A stretch of DNA of 60,706 bases from Acidobacteria bacterium Ga0077553. GTDB taxonomy: Bacteria > Acidobacteriota > Terriglobia > Bryobacterales > Bryobacteraceae. The notes under the pieces are model-generated. The model was not told the DNA's origin. It saw nothing but the letters and a program-made list of their open reading frames with translations, and ran no database searches. The stretch covers positions 1 through 60,706 of the forward strand of contig LNFE01000266.1 of the NCBI GenBank assembly GCA_001464575.1, given 5' to 3'. Below, one piece after another: positions 24,817 through 32,815 of the stretch (positions are counted from its first letter, which is position 1; the number at the start of each line of letters is the position of its first letter). Both the position numbers and the translations under genes were made by a program.

Positions 24817-25470
24817 CTATCGCACCGGCGAGTACGCCGCCGCGCGCCAAAGGGTGATCTCCATCCATTGCGAGATCTGCCCGCCGCGCTCCACGCTCTC
24901 GGCTCGTACCTGATGCCACTCGGGATCGGCCATGAACGCCGCCCAGGCCCGCTCCCGCTCCCCAAGATCGGCGAACGGGGTGACATACACCAAATTGGGT
25001 AGATGCTTCCCCGCCAGCGTGCTGCTGTACAGCACCGGCCGAATCCCCAGCCGGTGAAAGATCCCGATCTCCGGCCCGGCGAAGCGCTCGTGCAACAGCT
25101 CCAACTGCGGCCACGACGGCGAATGGTAGAGCCGCATCTCGAAGATCCGGCCCTTTTCGCCGCCACCGAGCTCCAGCTCCGGCGAATAGCTGGTCGGCTG
25201 CAGCAGCGTCACCGAGGAATCGGCCGTGGCCGGCGCCTCCACGCGGCTGTCGAGCCACTCCTGCACGGAACCGTATCCGCGGATGGTCGCCACCTGCGGC
25301 ATCTGCGACGCTACGACCGCATCGAGCACCATGGCCGGACCCGGATGCGCCGGCAGCCAGGTCTCCTGAATCCACTGGTGCACCGACGGACCCTGCGGCC
25401 CCTGATGCAGGACGAACTGCTCCAGCACATAAAGCTGAGTCTTCTGATTTGGCGAAGTTTGGCTAAGCAC
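24817..25470 (-). CDS. NIPSNAP family protein
   Basis: This 217-residue protein has two ferredoxin-like NIPSNAP modules. The first starts at LYVLEQFVLHQGPQGPSVHQW; the second carries the family signature FEMRLYHSPSWPQLELLHERF, GIFHRLGIRPVLYSSTLAG and LVYVTPFADLGERERAWAAFMADPEWHQV. Such proteins are widespread, and their biochemical role in bacteria is unclear. No signal peptide is visible. The start is a GTG at 25470 only 22 nt from the divergent phosphoesterase start, with a TATTAT hexamer immediately before the GTG. Either the message is leaderless or translation starts further in. Confidence 0.85.
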   Translation of the reverse strand: MLSQTSPNQKTQLYVLEQFVLHQGPQGPSVHQWIQETWLPAHPGPAMVLDAVVASQMPQVATIRGYGSVQEWLDSRVEAPATADSSVTLLQPTSYSPELELGGGEKGRIFEMRLYHSPSWPQLELLHERFAGPEIGIFHRLGIRPVLYSSTLAGKHLPNLVYVTPFADLGERERAWAAFMADPEWHQVRAESVERGGQISQWMEITLWRAAAYSPVR

Positions 25471-25492
25471 GATAATAATTGAGATTACCTCT

Positions 25493-28165
25493 ATGCGCGC
25501 CGCAATTGGACTTCTTCTCCCCCTCGCCCTTTTCGCGGCGGACTACCGCACCCCCGCCGGCACGCGCTACGCCGTTCGCCGGCCTGGCGGGGAGACCGTT
25601 CTGCCCGGCGGCCGCATGCTTGCCCCCCTCGGCCGGCAGTTCCAAACCGGCCCCGGCATCTGGGGTCTCGCCGTTTCGCCCGACGGCCGCCACGTGGTCT
25701 CCGCCGACGGCGGGCCGAATCGCTACTCGCTCACCGTGCTGGACCAGGGTGCCGGTACCTATCGCATCCACACCCTCGAAGCCCTCGGCTCCCGGCCCAA
25801 GCCGGAGGACGATGACGACGAGTTCCGCAGCGTCTTCATGGGCCTGGCTTTCGAAAACAACCACGAGATCTGGGCCAGCGAAGGCAACTCCGGGCGCGTC
25901 CGCCTCGTCGACATCGCCAGCGGTAAACGGAAGCAGCTCTTCGAGCTGAACGGGAACGGCTTCGCCGACTCCTACTCCGGCGACCTCGCCCTCGATTCCG
26001 CCCGCGGCCTGCTCTACGTTGTCGACCAAGCCAACTTCCGCGTCGTCATCTTCGATACGAAGAAACGGCGAACGGTGGGTTCGTTTCGTACCGGGCGTCT
26101 TCCGTTCGCCATCACCCTATCGCCGGACGCCCGCCGCGCCTACGTCACCAATATTGGCATGTTCGAATACAGCGCCGTTCCGGGCGCCGACGCGAAAGCC
26201 GCTCGGCTGACCGGCCTGCCGTTCCCCGCCTTCGGCTTCCCCAGCACCGAGGCGGAGCAGGGGGCGACGCGACAGAACGCCGGCGGCGCACCAGTGGCGG
26301 TACCCGGTCTCGGCAGCCCCAACGTGAAGGAGGCGAACTCGCTGACCGTGGTCGATATTGCCGACCCGGCCGCGCCGAAGGTGCTGCAGTTCATCCCCAC
26401 CGGCAAGCCGTTCGGCAAGGGCATCAACGGCGGGTCGAGCCCCAGCGGTGTCCTCGCGCACGGCGACTTTGTCTATGTCGCCAATGGCCACAACGACTCG
26501 ATCACGGTAATCAACGCGAAGTCGCTTGCGGTGGAGCAGGAGATTGAAATCCGGATTCCGGGCCTCGAGTCGCTTCGGGGCGTACTGCCCACGGGGATGG
26601 CTATTCAGGGAGACTATCTGCTGGTGGCGGAGTCGGGGATTAACGCCATCGGGGTTATCGATCTGAAGCAGCAGAAGCACATCGCCCACCTGCCGGCGGG
26701 CTGGTTCCCCACGCGGGTGGTGGCCCGCGAAGGAGTGCTGCATGTGGGCAACGCCAAGGGCCACGGGACCGGACCCAACGCGTCGATGACCAAAGCGTTT
26801 GACCGCAGCTTCAACGCCGAACTCCGGCGCGGCACCATCTCCGTCTATCCTTTTCCGGCGGCCAACGAGTTCGCCAAGCATTCGGCGAAGGTGATGCAGC
26901 TGAACGGGTTCGTTCCGCAGCAGGCGGAGGCGCCGCCGCTGCCGAAGGAGATCCGTTACGTCGTCGTGATCGTGAAGGAGAACCGCACGTTCGACGAAGT
27001 TTTCGGTGACGTGGTGACCGCCTCGAACGGAGCGGTGAACTCGGCTTGGGACTTGGCGCGTTTGGGGCAGTACGCTGTCGTGCAGTCCGAGCGCGGGACG
27101 CTGCAGAGCCGGGCCGAACTGCGGAACATCGCTGTGACCCCGAACCACCGGTCGCTGATCGACCGCTACGCGTTCTCCGATAACTTCTATGCGGATTCCG
27201 AGGTCTCCGTCGATGGTCACCACTGGATCGCCGGCTCCTATCCCAACGCCTGGACCGAGTCCACGCTGATGGCCGCCTATGGGGGCCAAAAGAACTTCCG
27301 GTTCCCGACGGCCGCGCCGGGACGCCTGCTGTTCACCGGCAGCAACTCGTCGGTTCATCCGGAGGAGCAGCTCGAAGCCGGGGCGATCTGGCACCACCTC
27401 GAAAAGCACAACATCCGCTTCCGGAATTTCGGCGAAGGATTCGAACTCGCCGGGGGCGACGAGGGCGAAGGCCTGAAGCCGACCGGCGTGCGGTTCCTGA
27501 CCAATGTGCCGATGCCGGACCCGCTTTACCGCAATACGTCGCGCGAGTACCCGAACTACAACACGAACATCCCGGACCAGTTCCGCGCTACGCAATTCAT
27601 CAAGGAAGTGGAACGGCTCTACATCGAAGGGCACGAGGAGTTCCCCCGGTTCCTGTTTATCCATCTGCCGAACGACCACATGGCGAAGCCGCGGCCGGAG
27701 GACGGCTACCCCTATCAGGCCTCCTATGTGGCCGACAACGACATCGCGCTGGGCCGGATCATGGAGTTCTTGTCGAAGAGCCCGTGGTGGAAGCAGATGG
27801 CCGTGCTGATCACGGAGGACGACTCGCAAGGCGGAGTCGACCACGTCGATTCCCACCGCACGGTGATGATGGTCGCCAGTCCCTACGCTAAGAAGAACTA
27901 TGTCTCCAAGGTCAACACCAGCTTCCCGGGGCTATTGAAGACCGCGTTTCGTTTGCTGGGCATGCCTCCGCTGAACTTATACGATGCGGCCGCGGCCGAC
28001 CTGTCCGATTGCTTTTCGAGCGCCAACCCGGACTTCGCCCCGTATAAACTGCTTCCGGTGCGTCCCGAATTGTTCGACCCGGCCAAGGCGCGGGAGCCGC
28101 TCGATCCCAAGCCGGGACCCAAAATGGATGACCCCCGCGCGCTGAAGGAGCTGCAGAAGCCGTAA
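25493..28165 (+). CDS. Secreted YncE-type beta-propeller fused to a phosphoesterase (alkaline-phosphatase fold)
   Basis: This 890-residue protein has a signal peptide (MRAAIGLLLPLALFAA). Residues about 30-460 form a seven-bladed propeller with YVTN-like repeats (GLAVSPDGRHVVSADG, ALDSARGLLYVVDQANFRVVIFDTKKRRTVGSF, AITLSPDARRAYVTNIG). From about residue 485 a phosphoesterase domain begins at YVVVIVKENRTFDEVFGDV. It includes FYADSEVSVDGHHWIAGSYPN, FLFIHLPNDH and LITEDDSQGGVDHVDSHRTVMMVASPYAK, the metal and active-site segments of the phospholipase C/acid phosphatase family. This architecture recurs in acidobacteria and planctomycetes. The substrate may be an extracellular phosphate ester. Confidence 0.9.
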   Translation: MRAAIGLLLPLALFAADYRTPAGTRYAVRRPGGETVLPGGRMLAPLGRQFQTGPGIWGLAVSPDGRHVVSADGGPNRYSLTVLDQGAGTYRIHTLEALGSRPKPEDDDDEFRSVFMGLAFENNHEIWASEGNSGRVRLVDIASGKRKQLFELNGNGFADSYSGDLALDSARGLLYVVDQANFRVVIFDTKKRRTVGSFRTGRLPFAITLSPDARRAYVTNIGMFEYSAVPGADAKAARLTGLPFPAFGFPSTEAEQGATRQNAGGAPVAVPGLGSPNVKEANSLTVVDIADPAAPKVLQFIPTGKPFGKGINGGSSPSGVLAHGDFVYVANGHNDSITVINAKSLAVEQEIEIRIPGLESLRGVLPTGMAIQGDYLLVAESGINAIGVIDLKQQKHIAHLPAGWFPTRVVAREGVLHVGNAKGHGTGPNASMTKAFDRSFNAELRRGTISVYPFPAANEFAKHSAKVMQLNGFVPQQAEAPPLPKEIRYVVVIVKENRTFDEVFGDVVTASNGAVNSAWDLARLGQYAVVQSERGTLQSRAELRNIAVTPNHRSLIDRYAFSDNFYADSEVSVDGHHWIAGSYPNAWTESTLMAAYGGQKNFRFPTAAPGRLLFTGSNSSVHPEEQLEAGAIWHHLEKHNIRFRNFGEGFELAGGDEGEGLKPTGVRFLTNVPMPDPLYRNTSREYPNYNTNIPDQFRATQFIKEVERLYIEGHEEFPRFLFIHLPNDHMAKPRPEDGYPYQASYVADNDIALGRIMEFLSKSPWWKQMAVLITEDDSQGGVDHVDSHRTVMMVASPYAKKNYVSKVNTSFPGLLKTAFRLLGMPPLNLYDAAAADLSDCFSSANPDFAPYKLLPVRPELFDPAKAREPLDPKPGPKMDDPRALKELQKP

Positions 28166-28220
28166 GATTAAATAAATAAAGGGGTTATGAATTGGCCCGG
28201 CGCTTGCATTCGAACATTGC

Positions 28221-28871
28221 ATGAAAGCTTTGTTTGCGATTGCGATCGCAATTTCCCCCTGTTTTGCGCTGACGATCACTCCGGATGGCTCGCTTCCCGC
28301 GTTGCATCAGCAGATTGATCTCTCTTTGGATGGCATTTCTACTTCTTACTACGCCGGAGAAATCGGCGTTCGATTTGACGATGGCTCGCCCGCTCTGCTC
28401 TTTTGCGCCGATCCATTCATCTGGCTGCGGAACGAGGCGGTGGCGGTGACGGCGGTGCCCTCGGGCTCGTTGTCGTATGGGCCACGCTTGGCTTGGTTGC
28501 TGCAGAACTACAGCAGCGGTATCACGACGGGCTGGCAGGCGGCGGCGCTGCAGTTTACGGCCTGGGAGATCGTCCTCGATGGCGGCGACGGCTTCACGGC
28601 GGGACGGATGCAGGCGCGGCCCTCGACCGACTCCGGCGTGTTGGCGCTCGCCAACATCATGCTGACGGCGAGTGCGGGACAGTCGTCTTCCGGCGTTAGC
28701 TTCTACGTGCCCGATCTGGGTCCGAGCTACTCGCAGACCCTGTTTGGCTTTACCCCGCTGGCGGCCCGAGTGGTTAACGAGACGCCGGAACCGGCGTCTC
28801 TGCTGCTGATGGGCGCGGGACTGTTTCTGGTTGGGGTATGGCGGCGAGGAGGAACCGGCCGGTCAGAATAA
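28221..28871 (+). CDS. PEP-CTERM sorting-domain protein
   Basis: This 216-residue exported protein has a signal peptide (MKALFAIAIAISPCFA) and a C-terminal sorting tag. The tag comprises TPEPASLLLMGAGLFLVGVWRRGG, the PEP motif, a membrane helix and an Arg cluster. The tag directs exosortase-dependent processing and attachment to the surface or extracellular matrix; no exosortase is in this window. The body is of unknown fold and contains AWLLQNYSSGITTGWQAAALQFTAWEIVLDGG, a pattern common in PEP-CTERM proteins. The whole sorting tag is encoded antisense to the 3' end of the MFS gene (98-nt convergent overlap). Confidence 0.88.
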   Translation: MKALFAIAIAISPCFALTITPDGSLPALHQQIDLSLDGISTSYYAGEIGVRFDDGSPALLFCADPFIWLRNEAVAVTAVPSGSLSYGPRLAWLLQNYSSGITTGWQAAALQFTAWEIVLDGGDGFTAGRMQARPSTDSGVLALANIMLTASAGQSSSGVSFYVPDLGPSYSQTLFGFTPLAARVVNETPEPASLLLMGAGLFLVGVWRRGGTGRSE

Positions 28872-29985
28872 ATCCGAAGGTTGCCAGCAACGGGACCGTA
28901 TAGCTGCCGGTGGCGGACCACAGGAGGGTCAGGAGCGAGGGGAACCACGTCTGGCCCACAACGTTCACTGGCACAATCACCCCCAGGACTCGCGGGAGCG
29001 AACGGCTGCCGAAGTGCTCGGCAGCCAGGATGGGGAGGAGGAGCGAATCGACACTCATGCCGAGGCCGAAAATCAGGGCGAACACATAGGGCACCTTGTC
29101 CGGCGACCAGTCGAGGACCAGCAGCAGTGGCATCGACCCGGCCATGAGGCCGAAGGCGATGGTGAGGACTGGGCGTTTCGGAAAGCGATCCACGCTCCAG
29201 GCGAAGAGAAAGCGGCCGATGGACCCGGTGAGGAGCATGAGCAGAACGGTGAAGCCGAAGACGGCGTCGAGGCGGGCCTGGGAGGAATAGTTGGCCTCCA
29301 GCAGGATCAGCTTCAGATGCTGGCTAATGCCGCCGACGCCAGCGATCGAGATCGTCGTGCCCACGAGCAGCAGCCAGAACGTGCGGTTGCGGGGAAAGGG
29401 CGCGGGGGCGGAGGAGGGCGAGTGGTCCGGCTCTGTGGCCGGAAGGCCCCAATGGGAGAGCGGCACAGCGAGCGCGATGAGCGCGCCGAGCAGAAGCAGC
29501 GCGGTTTGGTAGCCGAATGCCTGGGTCAAAGGCCGGGCGAGGGCGGCGACAGAGAGAGCGCCCAGGAAGCTGATGCCAAAGTAAGCGACGGCGAGCGCGG
29601 AGCCACGTTTTTCGGCGAACAGATGGGTCAACAGGATCTGGTGGGCGAGCGGGCCAGCGAAAGTCCAGCCGGCCATGTAGAGGATCCAGAGGGCGTAGTA
29701 GGCGAGGATGTTCGGCGGCATCAGGCCGAAACCGGCCAGGGAGGCGGCAACGAGAACCGAGCCCCCGGTAATGGAGTGACGCGGGGAGAGGCGGCGGACG
29801 TAGAGCGGGCCGAGGGCGAGGGTGACCAGGGTGCCGAGGGGCAGGCCGAGCATGATGGCGGCGCGGGACCAGCCGTAGCCGGTCTCCCAATAGTCGTAAA
29901 AGTACGGAATGGCGTAATAGGGCAGGCCGACGGTGAGGCCGAGGAGGACGGACGAGATTACGGCGACGCGCCACGGACTGTTCAT
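28774..29985 (-). CDS. Major facilitator superfamily transporter
   Basis: This 403-residue inner-membrane transporter has about 12 helices. The first (WRVAVISSVLLGLTVGLPYYAIPYFYDYWE) is followed by GWSRAAIMLGLPLGTLVTLALGPLYVRRLSPRH, a modified MFS motif A. The central loop is Pro/Ser-rich (EPDHSPSSAPAPFPRN). Its ATG overlaps the stop of the upstream ROK-like kinase gene by 4 nt, so a sugar or related small molecule is the likely substrate. The open frame extends beyond 29985 without membrane character. The last 32 codons overlap the PEP-CTERM gene antisense. Confidence 0.87.
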   Translation of the reverse strand: MNSPWRVAVISSVLLGLTVGLPYYAIPYFYDYWETGYGWSRAAIMLGLPLGTLVTLALGPLYVRRLSPRHSITGGSVLVAASLAGFGLMPPNILAYYALWILYMAGWTFAGPLAHQILLTHLFAEKRGSALAVAYFGISFLGALSVAALARPLTQAFGYQTALLLLGALIALAVPLSHWGLPATEPDHSPSSAPAPFPRNRTFWLLLVGTTISIAGVGGISQHLKLILLEANYSSQARLDAVFGFTVLLMLLTGSIGRFLFAWSVDRFPKRPVLTIAFGLMAGSMPLLLVLDWSPDKVPYVFALIFGLGMSVDSLLLPILAAEHFGSRSLPRVLGVIVPVNVVGQTWFPSLLTLLWSATGSYTVPLLATFGFILTGRFLLAAIPQPETVPRPSAAETPVPASR

Positions 29986-30770
29986 GCGTGGCGACCCGCG
30001 AGAAGTGCGCCCCGCGCCACGATCAGTTCGGGTTGCGGCGCGAGTTCGACACGGCAAGCCGAACGAAGCGCCGGCAGGGCGCGGCGATCGACGGCAGAAA
30101 GGGCGGCGGTGAGGTAGCCGCGGTAAGAAAGGGTGCCCCCGTAGAGGCCGATGCGTTCGGGACGGACGAGGTTGATGAGAGTGGCGAGACCGGCTCCAAA
30201 GGCGTCGCCGGCGGCGCGGACGGCGGAGACGGCGGCGGGGTCGTGGCGGCTGAGGCGCTCGGCGAGTTCGGGGGCGGAAAGGTTCAGGCGGGCGAGGAGC
30301 GCGACGCCGGAGGCGGCATCGTCGAGCGTGCCTTGGGGGCCGTAGGGGACGTAGCCGAGTTCAGTAGCGGGAAGGCGACGGCCAGCTACTTGAATGGCGG
30401 CGGCGATGGCGGTGCCGGAGCCGACAATGGCGACCGTCGCGTCGGGCGCGGCGTTGGCGGCGTAGGCGGTGAGGGCGGCCTGGCCGTCGTTCAGGACGGC
30501 GGCAGCGCTAGGGCGCCAGCCATCGAAGAGCGGGAGGACGTCGCAAGGGCCGATGGTTCCATCGGCGGCTACGAGGCCGGGGACGGCGAGGCCATAGACG
30601 GCTTCGGCGGGGGCGAGTTCGGCGAAGACCTCCGCCAAGTGAGCCATGAGGTGATCGGGCGTGAAGCCGGGGCCGGTGGGGAACTTCCAGGTGCGTTCGC
30701 CCGCAGGTGTTTCGGCGAGCACGAGCAGCTTGGTGCCGCCGAGGTCGACGCCGAGGGAGATAGGGGGCAT
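29982..30770 (-). CDS. ROK-like/ASKHA sugar kinase lacking the zinc motif
   Basis: This 262-residue protein has the phosphate-1 motif VDLGGTKLLVLAE at the N terminus, VYGLAVPGLVA, an LNDGQAALTAYAA segment with the catalytic Asp, and phosphate-2 IVGSGTAIAAAI. Near residue 140 it has TELGYVPYG, where standard ROK proteins have ExGH. It completely lacks the CxCGxxGCxE zinc motif seen in the second ROK kinase of this window. It may therefore phosphorylate an unusual substrate or be an N-acetylhexosamine-type kinase. It heads a kinase-MFS operon divergent from a LysR gene, whose box lies between. ATG at 30770 chosen by motif position. Confidence 0.75.
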   Translation of the reverse strand: MPPISLGVDLGGTKLLVLAETPAGERTWKFPTGPGFTPDHLMAHLAEVFAELAPAEAVYGLAVPGLVAADGTIGPCDVLPLFDGWRPSAAAVLNDGQAALTAYAANAAPDATVAIVGSGTAIAAAIQVAGRRLPATELGYVPYGPQGTLDDAASGVALLARLNLSAPELAERLSRHDPAAVSAVRAAGDAFGAGLATLINLVRPERIGLYGGTLSYRGYLTAALSAVDRRALPALRSACRVELAPQPELIVARGALLAGRHA

Positions 30771-30827
30771 ATTTCTATTGTCGGGGCAGCGCGTGATAGC
30801 GTCCAATGCGATGTCCGACGACGTTCG

Positions 30828-30842
30828 ATAACCTTTGGTTAT
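30828..30842. promoter_or_regulatory. LysR-type box overlapping the start codon of its own regulator
   Basis: ATAACC-TTT-GGTTAT is a perfect 6-bp dyad with a 3-nt spacer and contains the LysR consensus T-N11-A. It lies between the divergent kinase and lysR-type genes, 58 nt before the kinase ATG. Its last two bases are part of the regulator's ATG. Regulator binding here should repress its own gene and could control the kinase/MFS operon. Confidence 0.65.
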
Positions 30843-31731
30843 GACGGGACTCGATCTCGATGATTTACGAGCGGTGGCGGCGCTGGCCGAACAATCGCAT
30901 TTCGGACGGGCGGCGGAGCGACTGGGCGTTTCGCAGCCGGCGTTGACGAAGCGGATCCGGCTGGTGGAGGAGCGGATGGGCGGGCGGCTGTTTGAGCGGT
31001 TGCCGCGAGGGGTGCGGCTGACGGCGGCGGGGGCGGTGTTGGCGGAGCGGGCGCGGGTGGTGCTGGCGGAGGCGGAGGCCGCCGTCGAGAAGACGCGAGG
31101 TGTTCTGCGGGGGACGAGCGGCGAATTGCGGATCGGGGCGGGATTGACAACGCTGTTCGCGGGGTTGCCGGAGGTGTTGGGCGCGTTTCACCGGCGGTAT
31201 CCCGAGGTGCGGCTGACGGTGCGGGACATGGCGAGCGGGGAGCAGGCGGAGGCGCTGCGGCGCGGCGATTTGGACGTAGGGTTTCTGCGCCAGGACGCGG
31301 CGGGGCCGGGCCTGGAAGTGGAGGCGATGCGGCGGGAGGAGCTGCGGCTGGTGGCTCCGGCGAAGGGCCCGCGGAGCCGGCGGGCGCTGTGGGAGAGCCC
31401 GTTCGTGATGCTGGCGCGAAGCGTTTCGCCAACGTTCCACGACCATGTGCAGGCCACCTGCCGGGCGGTGGGGGTGACACCGCGCGTGGGGCAGGAGACC
31501 AACCAGTTGCTGACGGTGTTGACGCTGGTGCAGGCGGGGATTGGGGTGAGTCTGGTGCCGAGCTCGGTGGCGGCATTGGGCATCGGGGGCTTGCGGATTG
31601 TGGAGGTGGGCGTCGCCGAGGCGGCCTGGACGGTGGCCATGGCGTGGCGCAGGGAGGCGGTGGAGGGGACGCCGCTGCGCCACTTTCTGGGATTGGCGCG
31701 GCGGCGCTGGGTTAGCGAAGCTGGGCGATGA
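30841..31731 (+). CDS. LysR-family transcriptional regulator
   Basis: This 296-residue regulator has an N-terminal winged helix-turn-helix (LDDLRAVAALAEQSHFGRAAERLGVSQPALTKRIRLVEERMGGRLFERLPRGVRLTAAG). A linker helix and a periplasmic-binding-protein-like effector domain (about residues 90-290; LRIGAGLTTLFAGLPEVLGAFHRRYPEVRLTV) follow. It diverges from the kinase/MFS operon and has a T-N11-A dyad over its own start codon. The inducer is unknown but may be the transported compound. The 3' end overlaps the convergent membrane-protein gene by 20 nt. A TTG at 30835 is a less likely start. Confidence 0.92.
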   Translation: MTGLDLDDLRAVAALAEQSHFGRAAERLGVSQPALTKRIRLVEERMGGRLFERLPRGVRLTAAGAVLAERARVVLAEAEAAVEKTRGVLRGTSGELRIGAGLTTLFAGLPEVLGAFHRRYPEVRLTVRDMASGEQAEALRRGDLDVGFLRQDAAGPGLEVEAMRREELRLVAPAKGPRSRRALWESPFVMLARSVSPTFHDHVQATCRAVGVTPRVGQETNQLLTVLTLVQAGIGVSLVPSSVAALGIGGLRIVEVGVAEAAWTVAMAWRREAVEGTPLRHFLGLARRRWVSEAGR

Positions 31732-32260
31732 CGCGTTGGAGGTGATCGCGTTGGGGGAGCAGTTGGCCGCGCCGGTACCAGATGCGGGCGGCATTGCCGA
31801 GATAGACGCCGGCGAGCATGAGGCTCAGACTGAAGACCGCGTTCTGGTTCATTTTGCCGGCGGCGTGGAGCTGATAGAGGAGCACGGCGAAGAGAGGGAC
31901 GGTGAGGGCGGCGTAGAGGCCGAGCGTCTTCTGGCTGGTGAGTTCCTGGTCGACTTCCCGCAGGGACAGATGGAGGGCGTCGGCGACCGCCTCGGTGGAT
32001 TGGCGCCAGGCTTGGCGGAGATGGAGTTGGCGGCGAATGAGGATGGCCAGGACTCCGAGGGCGAGCAGCGGGAGGGCCAGGGTGAGCGGGGAGAATGAGG
32101 CGTTGGCAATGGCGACGCCGGTGGCGACCAGGGTATTCACCGTGGCGAGGCCGAGGATGAGGAAGCGGCCGCGATGGGCGCGACGGGCACGGCGGGCGAG
32201 GTCGGCCGGGGTGGGGGCGGCCTGGTTGCGCCAAGCGGCTTCGTATGATTCGAGGTTCAT
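31712..32260 (-). CDS. Membrane protein downstream of an ECF sigma factor; possible non-canonical anti-sigma factor
   Basis: The 182-residue protein has a charged cytoplasmic N terminus (MNLESYEAAWRNQAAPTPADLARRARRAHRG). Two membrane helices (about 33-52 and 55-75) follow, then an amphipathic stretch (RRQLHLRQAWRQSTEAVADALHLSLREVDQEL), two more helices (about 113-130 and 138-158) and a basic tail. It overlaps the ECF sigma gene by 4 nt (ATGA), the usual sigma/anti-sigma arrangement. No zinc anti-sigma motif (HxxxCxxC) is present. The role in sigma control is inferred from context only. Confidence 0.7.
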   Translation of the reverse strand: MNLESYEAAWRNQAAPTPADLARRARRAHRGRFLILGLATVNTLVATGVAIANASFSPLTLALPLLALGVLAILIRRQLHLRQAWRQSTEAVADALHLSLREVDQELTSQKTLGLYAALTVPLFAVLLYQLHAAGKMNQNAVFSLSLMLAGVYLGNAARIWYRRGQLLPQRDHLQRVIAQLR

Positions 32261-32718
32261 GTGAGCATCTCCTTGAGGCGTTGGCGGAGCCGCGTGAGGC
32301 GGGCTCCGATGTTGGTTTCGGTGAGGCCGAGGACCTGCGCGATTTCGGCGTAGGTGAGGCCGTCGAGGTGGAGCAGGATCAGAGATCGATCGAGCTCAGG
32401 AAGTTGGGCGATGGCGGCGTAGAGTTGGTCGAGTTGGTCCGTGTCCCGAGTGGGCGCGGGGAGGTCGGGTAGCGGGACGTGGGGCCGGCGGGTGCGGGTC
32501 CAGTTGAGGGCGCGGTTGAGGGCGACGCGGTAGATGAAGGTTTGGGGTTGGGCTTCGGCGCGGTAGAAGGGGAGGGCGTCCCAGAGGGCGAGGAGGAGGT
32601 CCTGGTGGAGGTCGTCGCGATCGGTGGGGGTTGCGTAGGCCCGCGCGATTTTGTGGAGGATGGCGCCGTTCTGGAGGAGCCAGGCTTCGAAGGTCGCGAG
32701 TCGGGGCGGGGTAGGCAC
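32257..32718 (-). CDS. ECF-type RNA polymerase sigma factor
   Basis: This 153-residue sigma-70-like factor has region 2 (LHKIARAYATPTDRDDLHQDLLLALWDALPFYRAEAQPQTFIYRVALNRALNWTR) and region 4 (AAIAQLPELDRSLILLHLDGLTYAEIAQVLGLTETNIGARLTRLRQRLKEML). I choose the GTG at 32718, which gives the usual ECF length; the longer open frame is low-complexity and runs through the divergent gene. The minus-strand sequence upstream contains GTAAGGAATC, a possible ECF -35 element for autoregulation, at low confidence. It is coupled to the downstream membrane protein. Confidence 0.88.
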   Translation of the reverse strand: MPTPPRLATFEAWLLQNGAILHKIARAYATPTDRDDLHQDLLLALWDALPFYRAEAQPQTFIYRVALNRALNWTRTRRPHVPLPDLPAPTRDTDQLDQLYAAIAQLPELDRSLILLHLDGLTYAEIAQVLGLTETNIGARLTRLRQRLKEMLT

Positions 32719-32815
32719 GTTCGCAGGATTAGGAACGGGCGGGGGGCGATTCCTTACACGGCGGTACGATTTCAGTGTATGGCGCGGCGGAGGCAAATAG
32801 AGGCGGAGCCGGTAT

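Noticed and set aside
26117-27856. 579-codon antisense frame in the propeller/phosphoesterase gene
   Set aside because: It is His/Arg/Val-rich without motifs; the plus strand encodes a clear signal peptide, propeller and phosphoesterase.
28831-30117. Plus-strand frame opposite the MFS gene
   Set aside because: It is Glu/Gly/Gln-rich low-complexity translation; the minus strand shows 12 membrane helices.
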